A stretch of DNA of 30,277 nt from a virus. The notes under the pieces were generated by a model. It was not told where the DNA came from. It searched no databases and was given only the letters and a program-made list of their open reading frames with translations. Shown piece after piece: positions 6,578 to 11,484 of the stretch (position 1 is its first letter; each line of letters opens with the position of its first letter). Made by a program: the position numbers and the translations under genes. The stretch spans positions 1 to 30,277 of IMG/VR virus record IMGVR_UViG_3300018416_000073; one strand, 5' to 3'.

Positions 6578-6775
6578 CTAGTAACGCCAGCGACCGTAAC
6601 GACTTCTTGACTGACGGTAAAGGGCGTTCTCAACGGAGTCATCATCCGCGTCACCGCTTCCAGTGTACCAGCTATCAGGGTCGCCAGATTCACGGGCTTT
6701 CCGCATATTTTCGGCGACAATCCGACCAGCTTCATTCCACTTTTCTTCTTGAGTCATTTCTTTTTCGTTTTTCAT
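6578..6775 (-). CDS. hypothetical small protein (65 aa)
   Basis: Hydrophilic protein with an acidic and helical first half (MKNEKEMTQEEKWNEAGRIV) and an Arg/Tyr-rich end (RSRYGRWRY). The ATG at 6775 is preferred to the in-frame ATG at 6781 because AGAAAGG is seven bases before it. The ribosome site overlaps the stop codon of the gene at 6790-6921, so the two are translationally linked. Function unknown. Confidence 0.65.
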   Translation of the reverse strand: MKNEKEMTQEEKWNEAGRIVAENMRKARESGDPDSWYTGSGDADDDSVENALYRQSRSRYGRWRY

Positions 6776-6789
6776 ATTCATACCTTTCT

Positions 6790-6921
6790 TTAGCTAATGA
6801 GTTTGGACGCGACCGCTTTTTTGATCACATCTCTAGTTATGATTGTTTTCTCGACATCCCCGAAAAACCCGCTGGTGATCCAGTCGAATGCGTCCTCTAC
6901 TAAGTGAATAATTTTTTTCAT
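6790..6921 (-). CDS. very small protein (43 aa)
   Basis: Reading leftward from ATG 6921: MKKIIHLVEDAFDWITSGFF, then a basic helix ending in SKLIS and TAA. The AAAGGTAACACG leader gives a good ribosome site. The N-terminal part is amphipathic with aromatic residues (FDWITSGFF), which may bind a membrane surface or a protein. It is driven by the first copy of a duplicated promoter (6925-6970). Function unknown. Confidence 0.6.
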   Translation of the reverse strand: MKKIIHLVEDAFDWITSGFFGDVEKTIITRDVIKKAVASKLIS

Positions 6922-6924
6922 CGT

Positions 6925-6970
6925 GTTACCTTTCTTATTATACTTATAGTGTCTCATAAATTTCGGAAAA
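6925..6970 (-). promoter_or_regulatory. duplicated promoter/leader segment, copy A
   Basis: A 46-bp segment identical to 7178-7223. It contains the AAAGGTAAC ribosome site and TATAAT- and GACACT-like -10 sequences; the -35 (TTGATC) lies just beyond its right end. It drives the gene starting at 6921. Confidence 0.7.
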
Positions 6971-6972
6971 GA

Positions 6973-7176
6973 TCAAGCATTATTTTCGATTTTTTTGCAT
7001 TTATTTAGCTCAACCGTGGTCCATTTGCCTTTATCGGATCCGCTTAAGATTTCAGCGGAAGCAAACTCGCCTCTTACCGTGGAAGTGAAGACCTTTACCA
7101 GATCACCCTTCCCTGTAATGTGGGTTGCTTCGTTGCTAGTGATTTCGGGATTCCAGTTTAGTGTTTTGATTTTCAT
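6973..7176 (-). CDS. hypothetical small protein (67 aa)
   Basis: A small protein of beta-strand character (GDLVKVFTSTVRGEFASAEI, then KGKWTTVEL), possibly a small SH3-like or KOW-like barrel (GDLVKV... SDKGKWTTV), but without the KOW signature. The AAAGGTAAC ribosome site comes from duplicated promoter copy B. Function unknown. Confidence 0.65.
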   Translation of the reverse strand: MKIKTLNWNPEITSNEATHITGKGDLVKVFTSTVRGEFASAEILSGSDKGKWTTVELNKCKKIENNA

Positions 7177-7177
7177 A

Positions 7178-7229
7178 GTTACCTTTCTTATTATACTTAT
7201 AGTGTCTCATAAATTTCGGAAAAAGTCAA
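7178..7229 (-). promoter_or_regulatory. duplicated promoter/leader segment, copy B
   Basis: Bases 7178-7223 are identical to 6925-6970. The -35 TTGACT is at 7224-7229, with a 17-base spacer to GACACT (7201-7206) and further TATAAG/TATAAT words nearer the gene starting at 7176. Confidence 0.7.
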
Positions 7230-7249
7230 TACCTATTTTTGCTTTTTTT

Positions 7250-7435
7250 TCAGTTTTTTATCCTGACGCAATCGGATTTGTTTTGAGCCGTTTTCCCCGC
7301 CACGGTGGCAACGATATAAACTGTCTGGGTGTCATCGCATACCATGGAAACGACCTGACCCTGAACCCCTGCGAGCGGGCCTCTGATGATCTGAACCGCG
7401 AAGGGCTTGTCTATTCTGTATTGTATTGCTGTCAT
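7250..7435 (-). CDS. KOW-motif mini-protein, NusG C-terminal-domain-like (61 aa)
   Basis: The stretch VQIIRGPLAGVQGQVVSM (residues ~14-31) matches the KOW pattern of NusG/Spt5 (hydrophobic-x-hydrophobic-x-x-GP-(F/L)-x-G-x-x-G-x-hydrophobic). It is followed by the strands expected for the small barrel (TVYIVATVAGKTA) and a closing VRI. The protein is essentially this domain alone, lacking the NusG N-terminal RNA-polymerase-binding domain. In hosts this domain contacts NusE/S10 or Rho. By inference it could compete with host NusG or act in phage antitermination. The promoter at 7462-7489 is among the best in the window. Position: first gene leftward of element copy 6. Confidence 0.75.
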   Translation of the reverse strand: MTAIQYRIDKPFAVQIIRGPLAGVQGQVVSMVCDDTQTVYIVATVAGKTAQNKSDCVRIKN

Positions 7436-7461
7436 AATTTTTCTCCTTTTTCTATGTTACT

Positions 7462-7489
7462 ATTATACAGGCATATTCAAGTAAGTCAA
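7462..7489 (-). promoter_or_regulatory. strong sigma70 promoter of the KOW-protein gene
   Basis: Read leftward: -35 TTGACT (7484-7489), 16-base spacer, perfect -10 TATAAT (7462-7467). Confidence 0.75.
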
Positions 7490-7576
7490 CCCTACTGTAC
7501 GCTTTTTTTTGGTTTTTTTTATGCAGAAAGTTTACGAAAGGGCTTGACAAGCTCCGGCCACAAAAAACTTTTTGAG

Positions 7577-7732
7577 TTGGCATGAAACTGCTTGGAAAGT
7601 TGGGGTGTTTTTGGCGTAAGTCGTTCTGTTGCAACGGTTTACGACGCGCGGGGGGCGCGCGCCGCTGTAAGTCGTTGGTATTCAAGCACTTACAGCTAAA
7701 AGCCCCTTGTTTTTGGAGCAGTTCCGTGCCAA
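7577..7732. repeat. 156-bp dyad element, copy 6 (most symmetrical)
   Basis: Full copy from TTGGCAT to GTGCCAA. Both arms are of the CTGCT class and match each other for about 38 bases. Hairpin A is at 7615-7643, the central GCGCG/CGCGC hairpin with a five-G loop at 7646-7660, and hairpin B at 7665-7695. The left flank has TTGACA (7542-7547) and CTTTTTGAG. A second GTGCCAA lies 24 bp beyond the right end. This copy shows best that the element is an inverted dimer of a 78-bp unit. Confidence 0.93.
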
Positions 7733-7760
7733 GTGGCGGTACATTTTTCGTGCCAAGTAC

Positions 7761-7811
7761 AAAAAAAAGACCCCCCGTGACCCCAGAAAGGATAAGAGGG
7801 TCACGAGGGGG
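7761..7811 (-). terminator. Rho-independent terminator after the gene at 7858-8142
   Basis: Read leftward: CCCCC and GTGACCC, a ~14-base loop, GGGTCAC and GGGGGG, then a run of eight T. The long GC stem with a T tract is a classical intrinsic terminator. It lies between the stop codon at 7858 and element copy 6, so it stops transcripts before they enter the element. Confidence 0.85.
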
Positions 7812-7857
7812 AGCGAACGACCAGAGGGAGGCTGGTCATTACGCAGGGGAGGAGACG

Positions 7858-8142
7858 CTAGGCTTTGATAAACTCTCCGTCAACAAGCAAGTCTTTAATC
7901 TTGTCAACCTCAAAGACACGAATATTTTCACCCTTGTTGTGGTCTACCGCACGGATGAATGTTTTGCCCTTGTTCTCAAACAGAGCGGAAGTGATAGCCT
8001 GTCCGTATGGAGGCGTTGACAGTCGGGAGTCACCCATTCGGATATTGCGGACGCTAGGACCGTCTTTCCCCTCATAGGTGATGCTTGCGATTGAAGTTCC
8101 ACGGGCTTCCAGTGATTTGATTTTTTCGATGATTTTTTTCAT
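7858..8142 (-). CDS. WYL-like mini-protein (94 aa)
   Basis: The ATG at 8142 is chosen because a GAAAGAAAC leader precedes it and because the upstream in-frame region is occupied by another gene in a different frame. Residues ~17-88 follow the layout of WYL domains: ITYEGKDG, R-NIRMGD, a middle segment, then TFIRAVDHNKGENIRVFEVDKIKDL, which resembles the WYL ending (hydrophobic-A-x-x-x-x-x-G-x-x-R-x-F-x-x-D-x-I). WYL domains bind nucleotide or nucleic-acid ligands and act as regulators. No DNA-binding domain is attached here. The assignment is by pattern and should be tested with a profile search. Confidence 0.65.
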   Translation of the reverse strand: MKKIIEKIKSLEARGTSIASITYEGKDGPSVRNIRMGDSRLSTPPYGQAITSALFENKGKTFIRAVDHNKGENIRVFEVDKIKDLLVDGEFIKA

Positions 8143-8173
8143 GTTTCTTTCTTTCTGTTTTTTTGTTTTTTGT

Positions 8174-8383
8174 TTAACCGAAGTCGATTGAGCTTCTTGC
8201 AAGATCGTCCACCCCGCAAGCATAATCTCCGTCAGTGTATTCTCCAAGTTTATAATGGAATCGCTGATCCTCTTGATAGCCATCGAAGCTCGCCCACGGG
8301 TCTTTCGGTTTGTTGATGGGTTCAACTTCTTCGTCGAGGATGTTTTCAATTTCTTCGTAGTCATAGTCGTATGTTTCTTTCAT
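8174..8383 (-). CDS. acidic small protein (69 aa)
   Basis: Very acidic N-terminal half (MKETYDYDYEEIENILDEEV), then a segment with aromatic residues (WASFDGYQEDQRFHYKLGEY). The charge pattern resembles phage DNA-mimic or host-protein inhibitors, but this is only an impression. A GAAAGG ribosome site precedes it, with a promoter (TTGACT, 17 bases, TAAGAT) at 8412-8440. It is 31 bases upstream of the WYL-like gene and probably co-transcribed. Confidence 0.7.
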   Translation of the reverse strand: MKETYDYDYEEIENILDEEVEPINKPKDPWASFDGYQEDQRFHYKLGEYTDGDYACGVDDLARSSIDFG

Positions 8384-8411
8384 CGTTCTAGCCTTTCGTT
8401 TACTTTAGATA

Positions 8412-8440
8412 ATCTTATACTATACCAGATAGGAAGTCAA
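8412..8440 (-). promoter_or_regulatory. sigma70-type promoter
   Basis: Read leftward: -35 TTGACT (8435-8440), 17 bases to TAAGAT (8412-8417), or 15 bases to TATAAG. It drives the genes starting at 8383 and 8142, which end at the terminator at 7761-7811. Confidence 0.55.
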
Positions 8441-8446
8441 GCCCCC

Positions 8447-8638
8447 TCATCCATTTTCTTTCAACAATTCTTCTCTCGCCCACTCTAGAGCATCGACCCA
8501 AACCAAAGCGTCAAGACCCCGCTTTGTTGCTTCGTTACGCTCGTTCAAGTCATCAGACAGGTTGCTGATATTTAAGAAGCTCCGAGCCTCTTTGATTTTG
8601 CTTTCGATTTTTTCGTTTACTTGTTCTCTGGTTAACAT
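8447..8638 (-). CDS. hypothetical helical protein (63 aa)
   Basis: All-helical, charged (LTREQVNEKIESKIKEARSF, then LDALVWVDALEWAREELL). No recognisable motif. GAAAGGA ribosome site and an extended -10 (TATGTATAAT) upstream. Function unknown. Confidence 0.65.
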   Translation of the reverse strand: MLTREQVNEKIESKIKEARSFLNISNLSDDLNERNEATKRGLDALVWVDALEWAREELLKENG

Positions 8639-8709
8639 AATCTTATTCCTTTCTTTATTCTTCTATTATACATACCCCGCAAGACATTGGAAGCTTTTTT
8701 TTTACTTTT

Positions 8710-8814
8710 TTAAAGGTTAATCAGAAAGCTTAAAATGGGATACCAGATCATGCTGGTCATCATCAAAATGCAAGAGGCGTATCCAAGTTTGTCGATCAGT
8801 GTTTCGTTTTTCAT
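8710..8814 (-). CDS. very small membrane protein (34 aa)
   Basis: Reading leftward from ATG 8814: MKNETLIDKLGYASCILMMT, then SMIWYPILSFLINL and TAA. Residues ~12-34 form one hydrophobic helix reaching the C-terminus. AAGGAG is eight bases before the ATG at 8814 (an in-frame ATG at 8820 is too close). TATAAT follows upstream. It may be a membrane-targeting phage effector; function unknown. Confidence 0.6.
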   Translation of the reverse strand: MKNETLIDKLGYASCILMMTSMIWYPILSFLINL

Positions 8815-8956
8815 ATTCATATCTCCTTTTCTCTATTATAAGTGTCTCACATATCAGCAAGAAAAGCAAGAGGAAAAAACATTTTTTTTCGTTTTTTTTT
8901 CATGTACTTTTTTTATTATTTTGCTTGACAGCCCCGGGGCGAAAAAACTTTTTGAG

Positions 8957-9112
8957 TTGGCACGGAATCCCTCCGGAAGCGCAGGTGTTTTATGCGTAAG
9001 TCGTTGCACTGCAAGGGTTTACGACGCGCGGGGGTCGCGCACCGCTGTAAGTCGTTGATTACCAAGGGTTTATGACTAAAAGCCTTATGTTTTTGGAGCA
9101 GTTCCGTGCCAA
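8957..9112. repeat. 156-bp dyad element, copy 7
   Basis: Full copy from TTGGCAC to GTGCCAA. Left arm CCCTCCGGAAG class, right arm CTGCTCCAAAA class. Hairpin A is CGTAAGTCGTTG with CAAGGGTTTACG, the centre is GCGCG/CGCGC around GGGGT, and hairpin B is GTAAGTCGTTG with CCAAGGGTTTAT. TTGACA is at 8925-8930 on the left. The words TTATTTTGCTTGAC occur on both sides of the element (left near 8917-8929, right near 9131-9144). Confidence 0.92.
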
Positions 9113-9145
9113 GATTTGTAAAAGATTTTTTGTTATTTTGCTTGA

Positions 9146-9700
9146 CTAGATTCTCACATGGCGGGCTTTTACTCCGTCCAGCCCCTTAGCAAGTGCCAGA
9201 TTTTTTTCATCATCATCGAAGAAGAAAACATTTTTCTTATGATTCTTTTTTATTGTTTCTAAGACTTGTTTTTTTACTTCGGCGACAGAGTGGGTTTGAT
9301 TGTCCCCGATTGTATGGATGTGACATTCTGAGATTTCAATTCCTTTTGATTTCAGGAATTCGTGAATTTCTTTTTTTACCTTTTCGGTTCTTGCGGTAAG
9401 GATGTAAACTGATGAATTGGATTTTTTGTTTTGAACCGCTTTGCTAATCTTTTGCATTAAGCTTAGGAAGAAAGTTGGTTTTGCAGTTTCCCGAAAGATT
9501 TTCGGGCAATCAAACTCCATGAAGTCGAACCGCTCACCGTTTCCAATTTCATAAGTATTGTAAACGGCGGGGGTTATTTTTTTGACTATTCGATCTTCTG
9601 AATCTCGGATAATGATTTTTGCATCGGTAGTTACCAGAGTGTCATCTACATCGAAGACATATGCTTTTGAGTTTTTTATTTCTATTTCTTTTCTTATCAT
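9146..9700 (-). CDS. HAD-superfamily phosphatase (184 aa)
   Basis: Hydrolase of the haloacid dehalogenase superfamily. Motif I is at Asp17-Val-Asp19-Asp20-Thr21-Leu (nucleophile and acid/base aspartates), motif II at YILTAR, and motif IV at FFFDDDEKN (metal-binding aspartates) near residue 163. The length and the ILTAR plus DDD arrangement resemble phage polynucleotide 3'-phosphatase/5'-nucleotidase domains, without a kinase domain. Possible roles are repair of DNA or RNA ends or nucleotide salvage; the substrate cannot be read from sequence. The promoter is TTGACA, 17 bases, AACAAT at 9707-9735. Confidence 0.85.
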   Translation of the reverse strand: MIRKEIEIKNSKAYVFDVDDTLVTTDAKIIIRDSEDRIVKKITPAVYNTYEIGNGERFDFMEFDCPKIFRETAKPTFFLSLMQKISKAVQNKKSNSSVYILTARTEKVKKEIHEFLKSKGIEISECHIHTIGDNQTHSVAEVKKQVLETIKKNHKKNVFFFDDDEKNLALAKGLDGVKARHVRI

Positions 9701-9706
9701 AATTCT

Positions 9707-9735
9707 ATTGTTTCATATATTTGCTGTTTTGTCAA
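9707..9735 (-). promoter_or_regulatory. sigma70-type promoter of the HAD phosphatase gene
   Basis: Read leftward: perfect -35 TTGACA (9730-9735), 17-base spacer, -10 AACAAT (9707-9712). The -10 is only seven bases from the start codon at 9700, so the transcript may be leaderless or nearly so. Confidence 0.6.
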
Positions 9736-9756
9736 CCCCCTAAATGAATCTTTCTT

Positions 9757-9915
9757 TCAGAAGGTTTTCACCACTTCCCAAGGGGTTGGGCAACGGTTCA
9801 AGGCCTTTTCTATATCGGCAAACCTCTGTCCTAACTCGAAGATTTTTTCCGCATCTTCAATCCCTAACACCTGTATCAGGAACACTTGGTACTCATTTCT
9901 TTCTTTAACACTCAT
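9757..9915 (-). CDS. hypothetical small protein (52 aa)
   Basis: Reading leftward from ATG 9915: MSVKERNEYQVFLIQVLGIE to WEVVKTF and TGA. Helical, with a Cys-Pro-Thr-Pro near the end. AAAGGA ribosome site at good spacing. A TTGCAA box lies upstream. First gene leftward of element copy 8. Function unknown. Confidence 0.6.
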   Translation of the reverse strand: MSVKERNEYQVFLIQVLGIEDAEKIFELGQRFADIEKALNRCPTPWEVVKTF

Positions 9916-10037
9916 CTCTAATTCCTTTCTCTATCTATACCTTACCACACCCGGGGCATATTGCAAGCCTATTCGATGCTTTTTTTCATTTATTTACGCT
10001 ATCGCCCGGAGCGGAAACAATGGGGTATAATCAGGAC

Positions 10038-10193
10038 TTGGCATAGAACCCATCCAGAAGTTGTGTTGTTTTGTGCGTAAGTCCTTGTATACCAACGGTT
10101 TACGACGGGCGGGGGTCGCGGGCCGCTGTAAGTCGTTGATTAGTAAGCACTTATGACTAAAAGCCCTATGTTTTTCGAGCAGTTCCGTGCCAA
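10038..10193. repeat. 156-bp dyad element, copy 8
   Basis: Full copy from TTGGCAT to GTGCCAA. Left arm CCCATCCAGAAG class (as in copy 3), right arm CTGCTCGAAAA class. Hairpin A is CGTAAGTCCTTG with CAACGGTTTACG and hairpin B is GTAAGTCGTTG with TAAGCACTTAT. The central stem is the weakest of the set. The usual TTGACA/CTTTTTGAG flank is replaced by a different sequence carrying TATAAT (10026-10031). A second ATGCCAA lies 24 bp to the right. Confidence 0.9.
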
Positions 10194-10240
10194 GTGGCCG
10201 TACATTTTTCATGCCAAGTGTCGCCAATGCACAAAGGAAA

Positions 10241-10270
10241 CCCCCCGCCCGAAAGGAGGAAGGCGGGGGG
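10241..10270 (-). terminator. probable intrinsic terminator after the gene at 10325
   Basis: Inverted repeat CCCCCCGCC ... GGCGGGGGG with a ~12-base loop. Read leftward it is followed by TTTCCTTT, a weak T tract. Like the terminator at 7761-7811, it lies between a stop codon and an element of the double-GTGCCAA type. Confidence 0.7.
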
Positions 10271-10324
10271 TCTCTGTGTAGCCACGGCGGGATGAGCGTA
10301 CCGCCGGGGCCTATGGTTTTGGGG

Positions 10325-10510
10325 TCAATTCTTTTTCTGTTTGGCTCTCACTTCTTCTTCAGTAAGCACTGGCCAGCAGCCGTCACTGTTAAAGACTAGA
10401 GTGCCAAACGCAGTGGTGATCTGGAAGCTACCGAAGCCAGCCCTTGAGACTGTGCCTCTCACTGGATCATCTGGGCGAGCCGGATCTAGTAAAGTCTTTT
10501 CTATGTTCAT
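10325..10510 (-). CDS. hypothetical small protein (61 aa)
   Basis: Residues 14-50 look like a small beta sheet (DPVRGTVSRAGFGSFQITTA, then GTLVFNSDGCWPVLT), followed by a basic tail. AAGGAG lies nine bases before the ATG. Function unknown. Last gene of the block before element copy 8; 29 bases after the gene at 10540. Confidence 0.7.
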   Translation of the reverse strand: MNIEKTLLDPARPDDPVRGTVSRAGFGSFQITTAFGTLVFNSDGCWPVLTEEEVRAKQKKN

Positions 10511-10539
10511 GCGTCAATGCTCCTTGTCGGTTCTATTGC

Positions 10540-10761
10540 TTATCTATTCTTGCTTACGATTACTTCGTTAGCACCCGTCCATACTGGGCAATGCACCACT
10601 TTGAACCCGTCGATCGATCCGACCGTGGTCGATTCGTTAAAGGTGATCATTGCTCCCAACTCACGGAGTACCGGAATGACCTCAAGGCTATTCACTCCGA
10701 GGATGACGCTCTTGCCGTTTTCGGCTTGCTTCATTGCTTTTTTTAATTCGTTTACTTTCAT
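10540..10761 (-). CDS. hypothetical protein, paralogue of the gene at 3171-3461 (73 aa)
   Basis: Same family as residues 23-96 of the protein at 3171-3461 (shared MKV-E, AMK, GK-VILxxN, L-EL-A-I, E-TT, FK and KN). The start is supported by AAGGAATAC upstream and by the alignment. The family probably has an alpha-beta fold with a VIL strand. Function unknown. The distance from its relative (about 7 kb and several elements) suggests block duplication rather than simple tandem duplication. Confidence 0.75.
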   Translation of the reverse strand: MKVNELKKAMKQAENGKSVILGVNSLEVIPVLRELGAMITFNESTTVGSIDGFKVVHCPVWTGANEVIVSKNR

Positions 10762-10777
10762 TGTATTCCTTTACTGA

Positions 10778-10966
10778 TTAGAGTTGCCAGTCACCGACAA
10801 CATCTGAGATGTAACCGTCGCAACGGAATTGCTTGACGGTTTTGATGTTAGCAAGGTCGGAGTAATCCCGAACCTTGATTAAGAAGCGACCTTCGTCACT
10901 TACATTCTGGAAACGATCCTCTTGGAATCTTTCCTTTTCTATTAGTATTGTTCTATGTATTTTCAT
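10778..10966 (-). CDS. hypothetical small protein (62 aa)
   Basis: Charged small protein (MKIHRTILIEKERFQEDRFQ, later GRFLIKVRDYSDLANIKTVK, ending DVVGDWQL). Possible beta strands in the middle. AAAGGT ribosome site. A TTGACT box (11020-11025) overlaps the stop codon of the preceding gene, with GAGTAT/TATAAT words in front. Function unknown. Confidence 0.65.
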   Translation of the reverse strand: MKIHRTILIEKERFQEDRFQNVSDEGRFLIKVRDYSDLANIKTVKQFRCDGYISDVVGDWQL

Positions 10967-11021
10967 ATTTACCTTTCTTTGTTTCTTTCTACTATTATAC
11001 TCTCATATATCGCCCTATAAG

Positions 11022-11225
11022 TCAACCCCCTAAATGCATCTTTTTTTTGATTAAATCATCCCTGATTTCGAGTAGGATTTCGGCGGTCAGGGTGGCCATC
11101 TCGGATCGGGTTTTTTCACTCCGGATGGCGATCAGATTATCAGCTTTCAGAGCCTTCGCCTTGTGGCTTCCGGCTTCTTGGATTTGCTTTTCAATTTCCT
11201 TATCTATCTTTTCAATCGTTTTCAT
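11022..11225 (-). CDS. hypothetical helical protein, paralogue of the gene at 3516-3719 (67 aa)
   Basis: Helical, charged protein of the same family as 3516-3719, best seen in TAEILLEIRDDLIKK. The ATG at 11225 is preferred over 11231 because AAGGAG is nine bases before it and because it aligns with the start of the paralogue. First gene of the leftward arm. Function unknown. Confidence 0.75.
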   Translation of the reverse strand: MKTIEKIDKEIEKQIQEAGSHKAKALKADNLIAIRSEKTRSEMATLTAEILLEIRDDLIKKKMHLGG

Positions 11226-11484
11226 ATTCATATACTCCTTTTCTGTATTATAATACTCTCATATATCGGGGCAAAAGTACAGCTAAAAGATCATTTATTT
11301 TTGCTGTTTTTAAAGGGGTTTAATAGGATTTAATGATTTTTTTTGTTTTTTTATGTTTTTATTTTGCATGGCCTACACCCCCCCCGTTTTACAAAAAAAC
11401 CGACACCGAATTTTTCATAATACAGCGGGGGGGACACCAACTCACGCGACTCCCAAAAAACTCAGGGTATAAATCATACCCCCT
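11226..11484. other. non-coding part of the divergent control region
   Basis: Contains a leftward TATAAT-type promoter region for the gene starting at 11225 (around 11245-11280), T-rich runs at 11338-11365 and a C8/G7 inverted repeat at 11378-11433 (CCCCCCCCG with CGGGGGGG, 39-base loop). The leftward terminator of the lipoprotein gene is at 11455-11482. No gene is evident between 11232 and 11484. Confidence 0.6.
11455..11482 (-). terminator. intrinsic terminator of the lipoprotein gene
   Basis: Read leftward: GGGTAT, a short AT loop, ATACCC, then TGAG and six T. It starts immediately past the TAG stop at 11485. Confidence 0.65.

Noticed and set aside
7858-8364. Longer form of the WYL-like protein starting at 8364
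   Set aside because: The extra 74 residues overlap the well-formed acidic gene at 8174-8383 in another frame and are Lys/Thr-rich; the ATG at 8142 has its own purine-rich leader.
2001-10193. Insertion sequences or MITEs with TTGGCAC terminal repeats
   Set aside because: No transposase and no consistent target duplication next to the ends (only copy 7 shows a flanking repeat, and that is 18-28 bases away). A mobile origin is not excluded, but it is not supported.
2001-10193. 156-bp elements as simple intrinsic terminators
   Set aside because: There is no T tract right after the hairpins in the leftward sense, and two blocks have a separate classical terminator before the element, which would be redundant.
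4070-10217. TGGCAC-N5-TGCT at the element ends as a sigma54 (-24/-12) promoter
   Set aside because: The distance between GG and GC is one base short of the strict sigma54 spacing, the word is present as an inverted pair at both ends, and some arms lack the TGC part.
1-10217. CRISPR array
   Set aside because: The repeats are 156 bp, diverged, and separated by whole genes of unequal length; no cas genes are seen.
1-11225. Integron cassette array with attC sites
   Set aside because: Small same-direction genes with structured repeats resemble it, but blocks have several genes with their own promoters, no GTTRRRY core is evident, the length is constant, and no integrase is in the window. It remains only a loose analogy.
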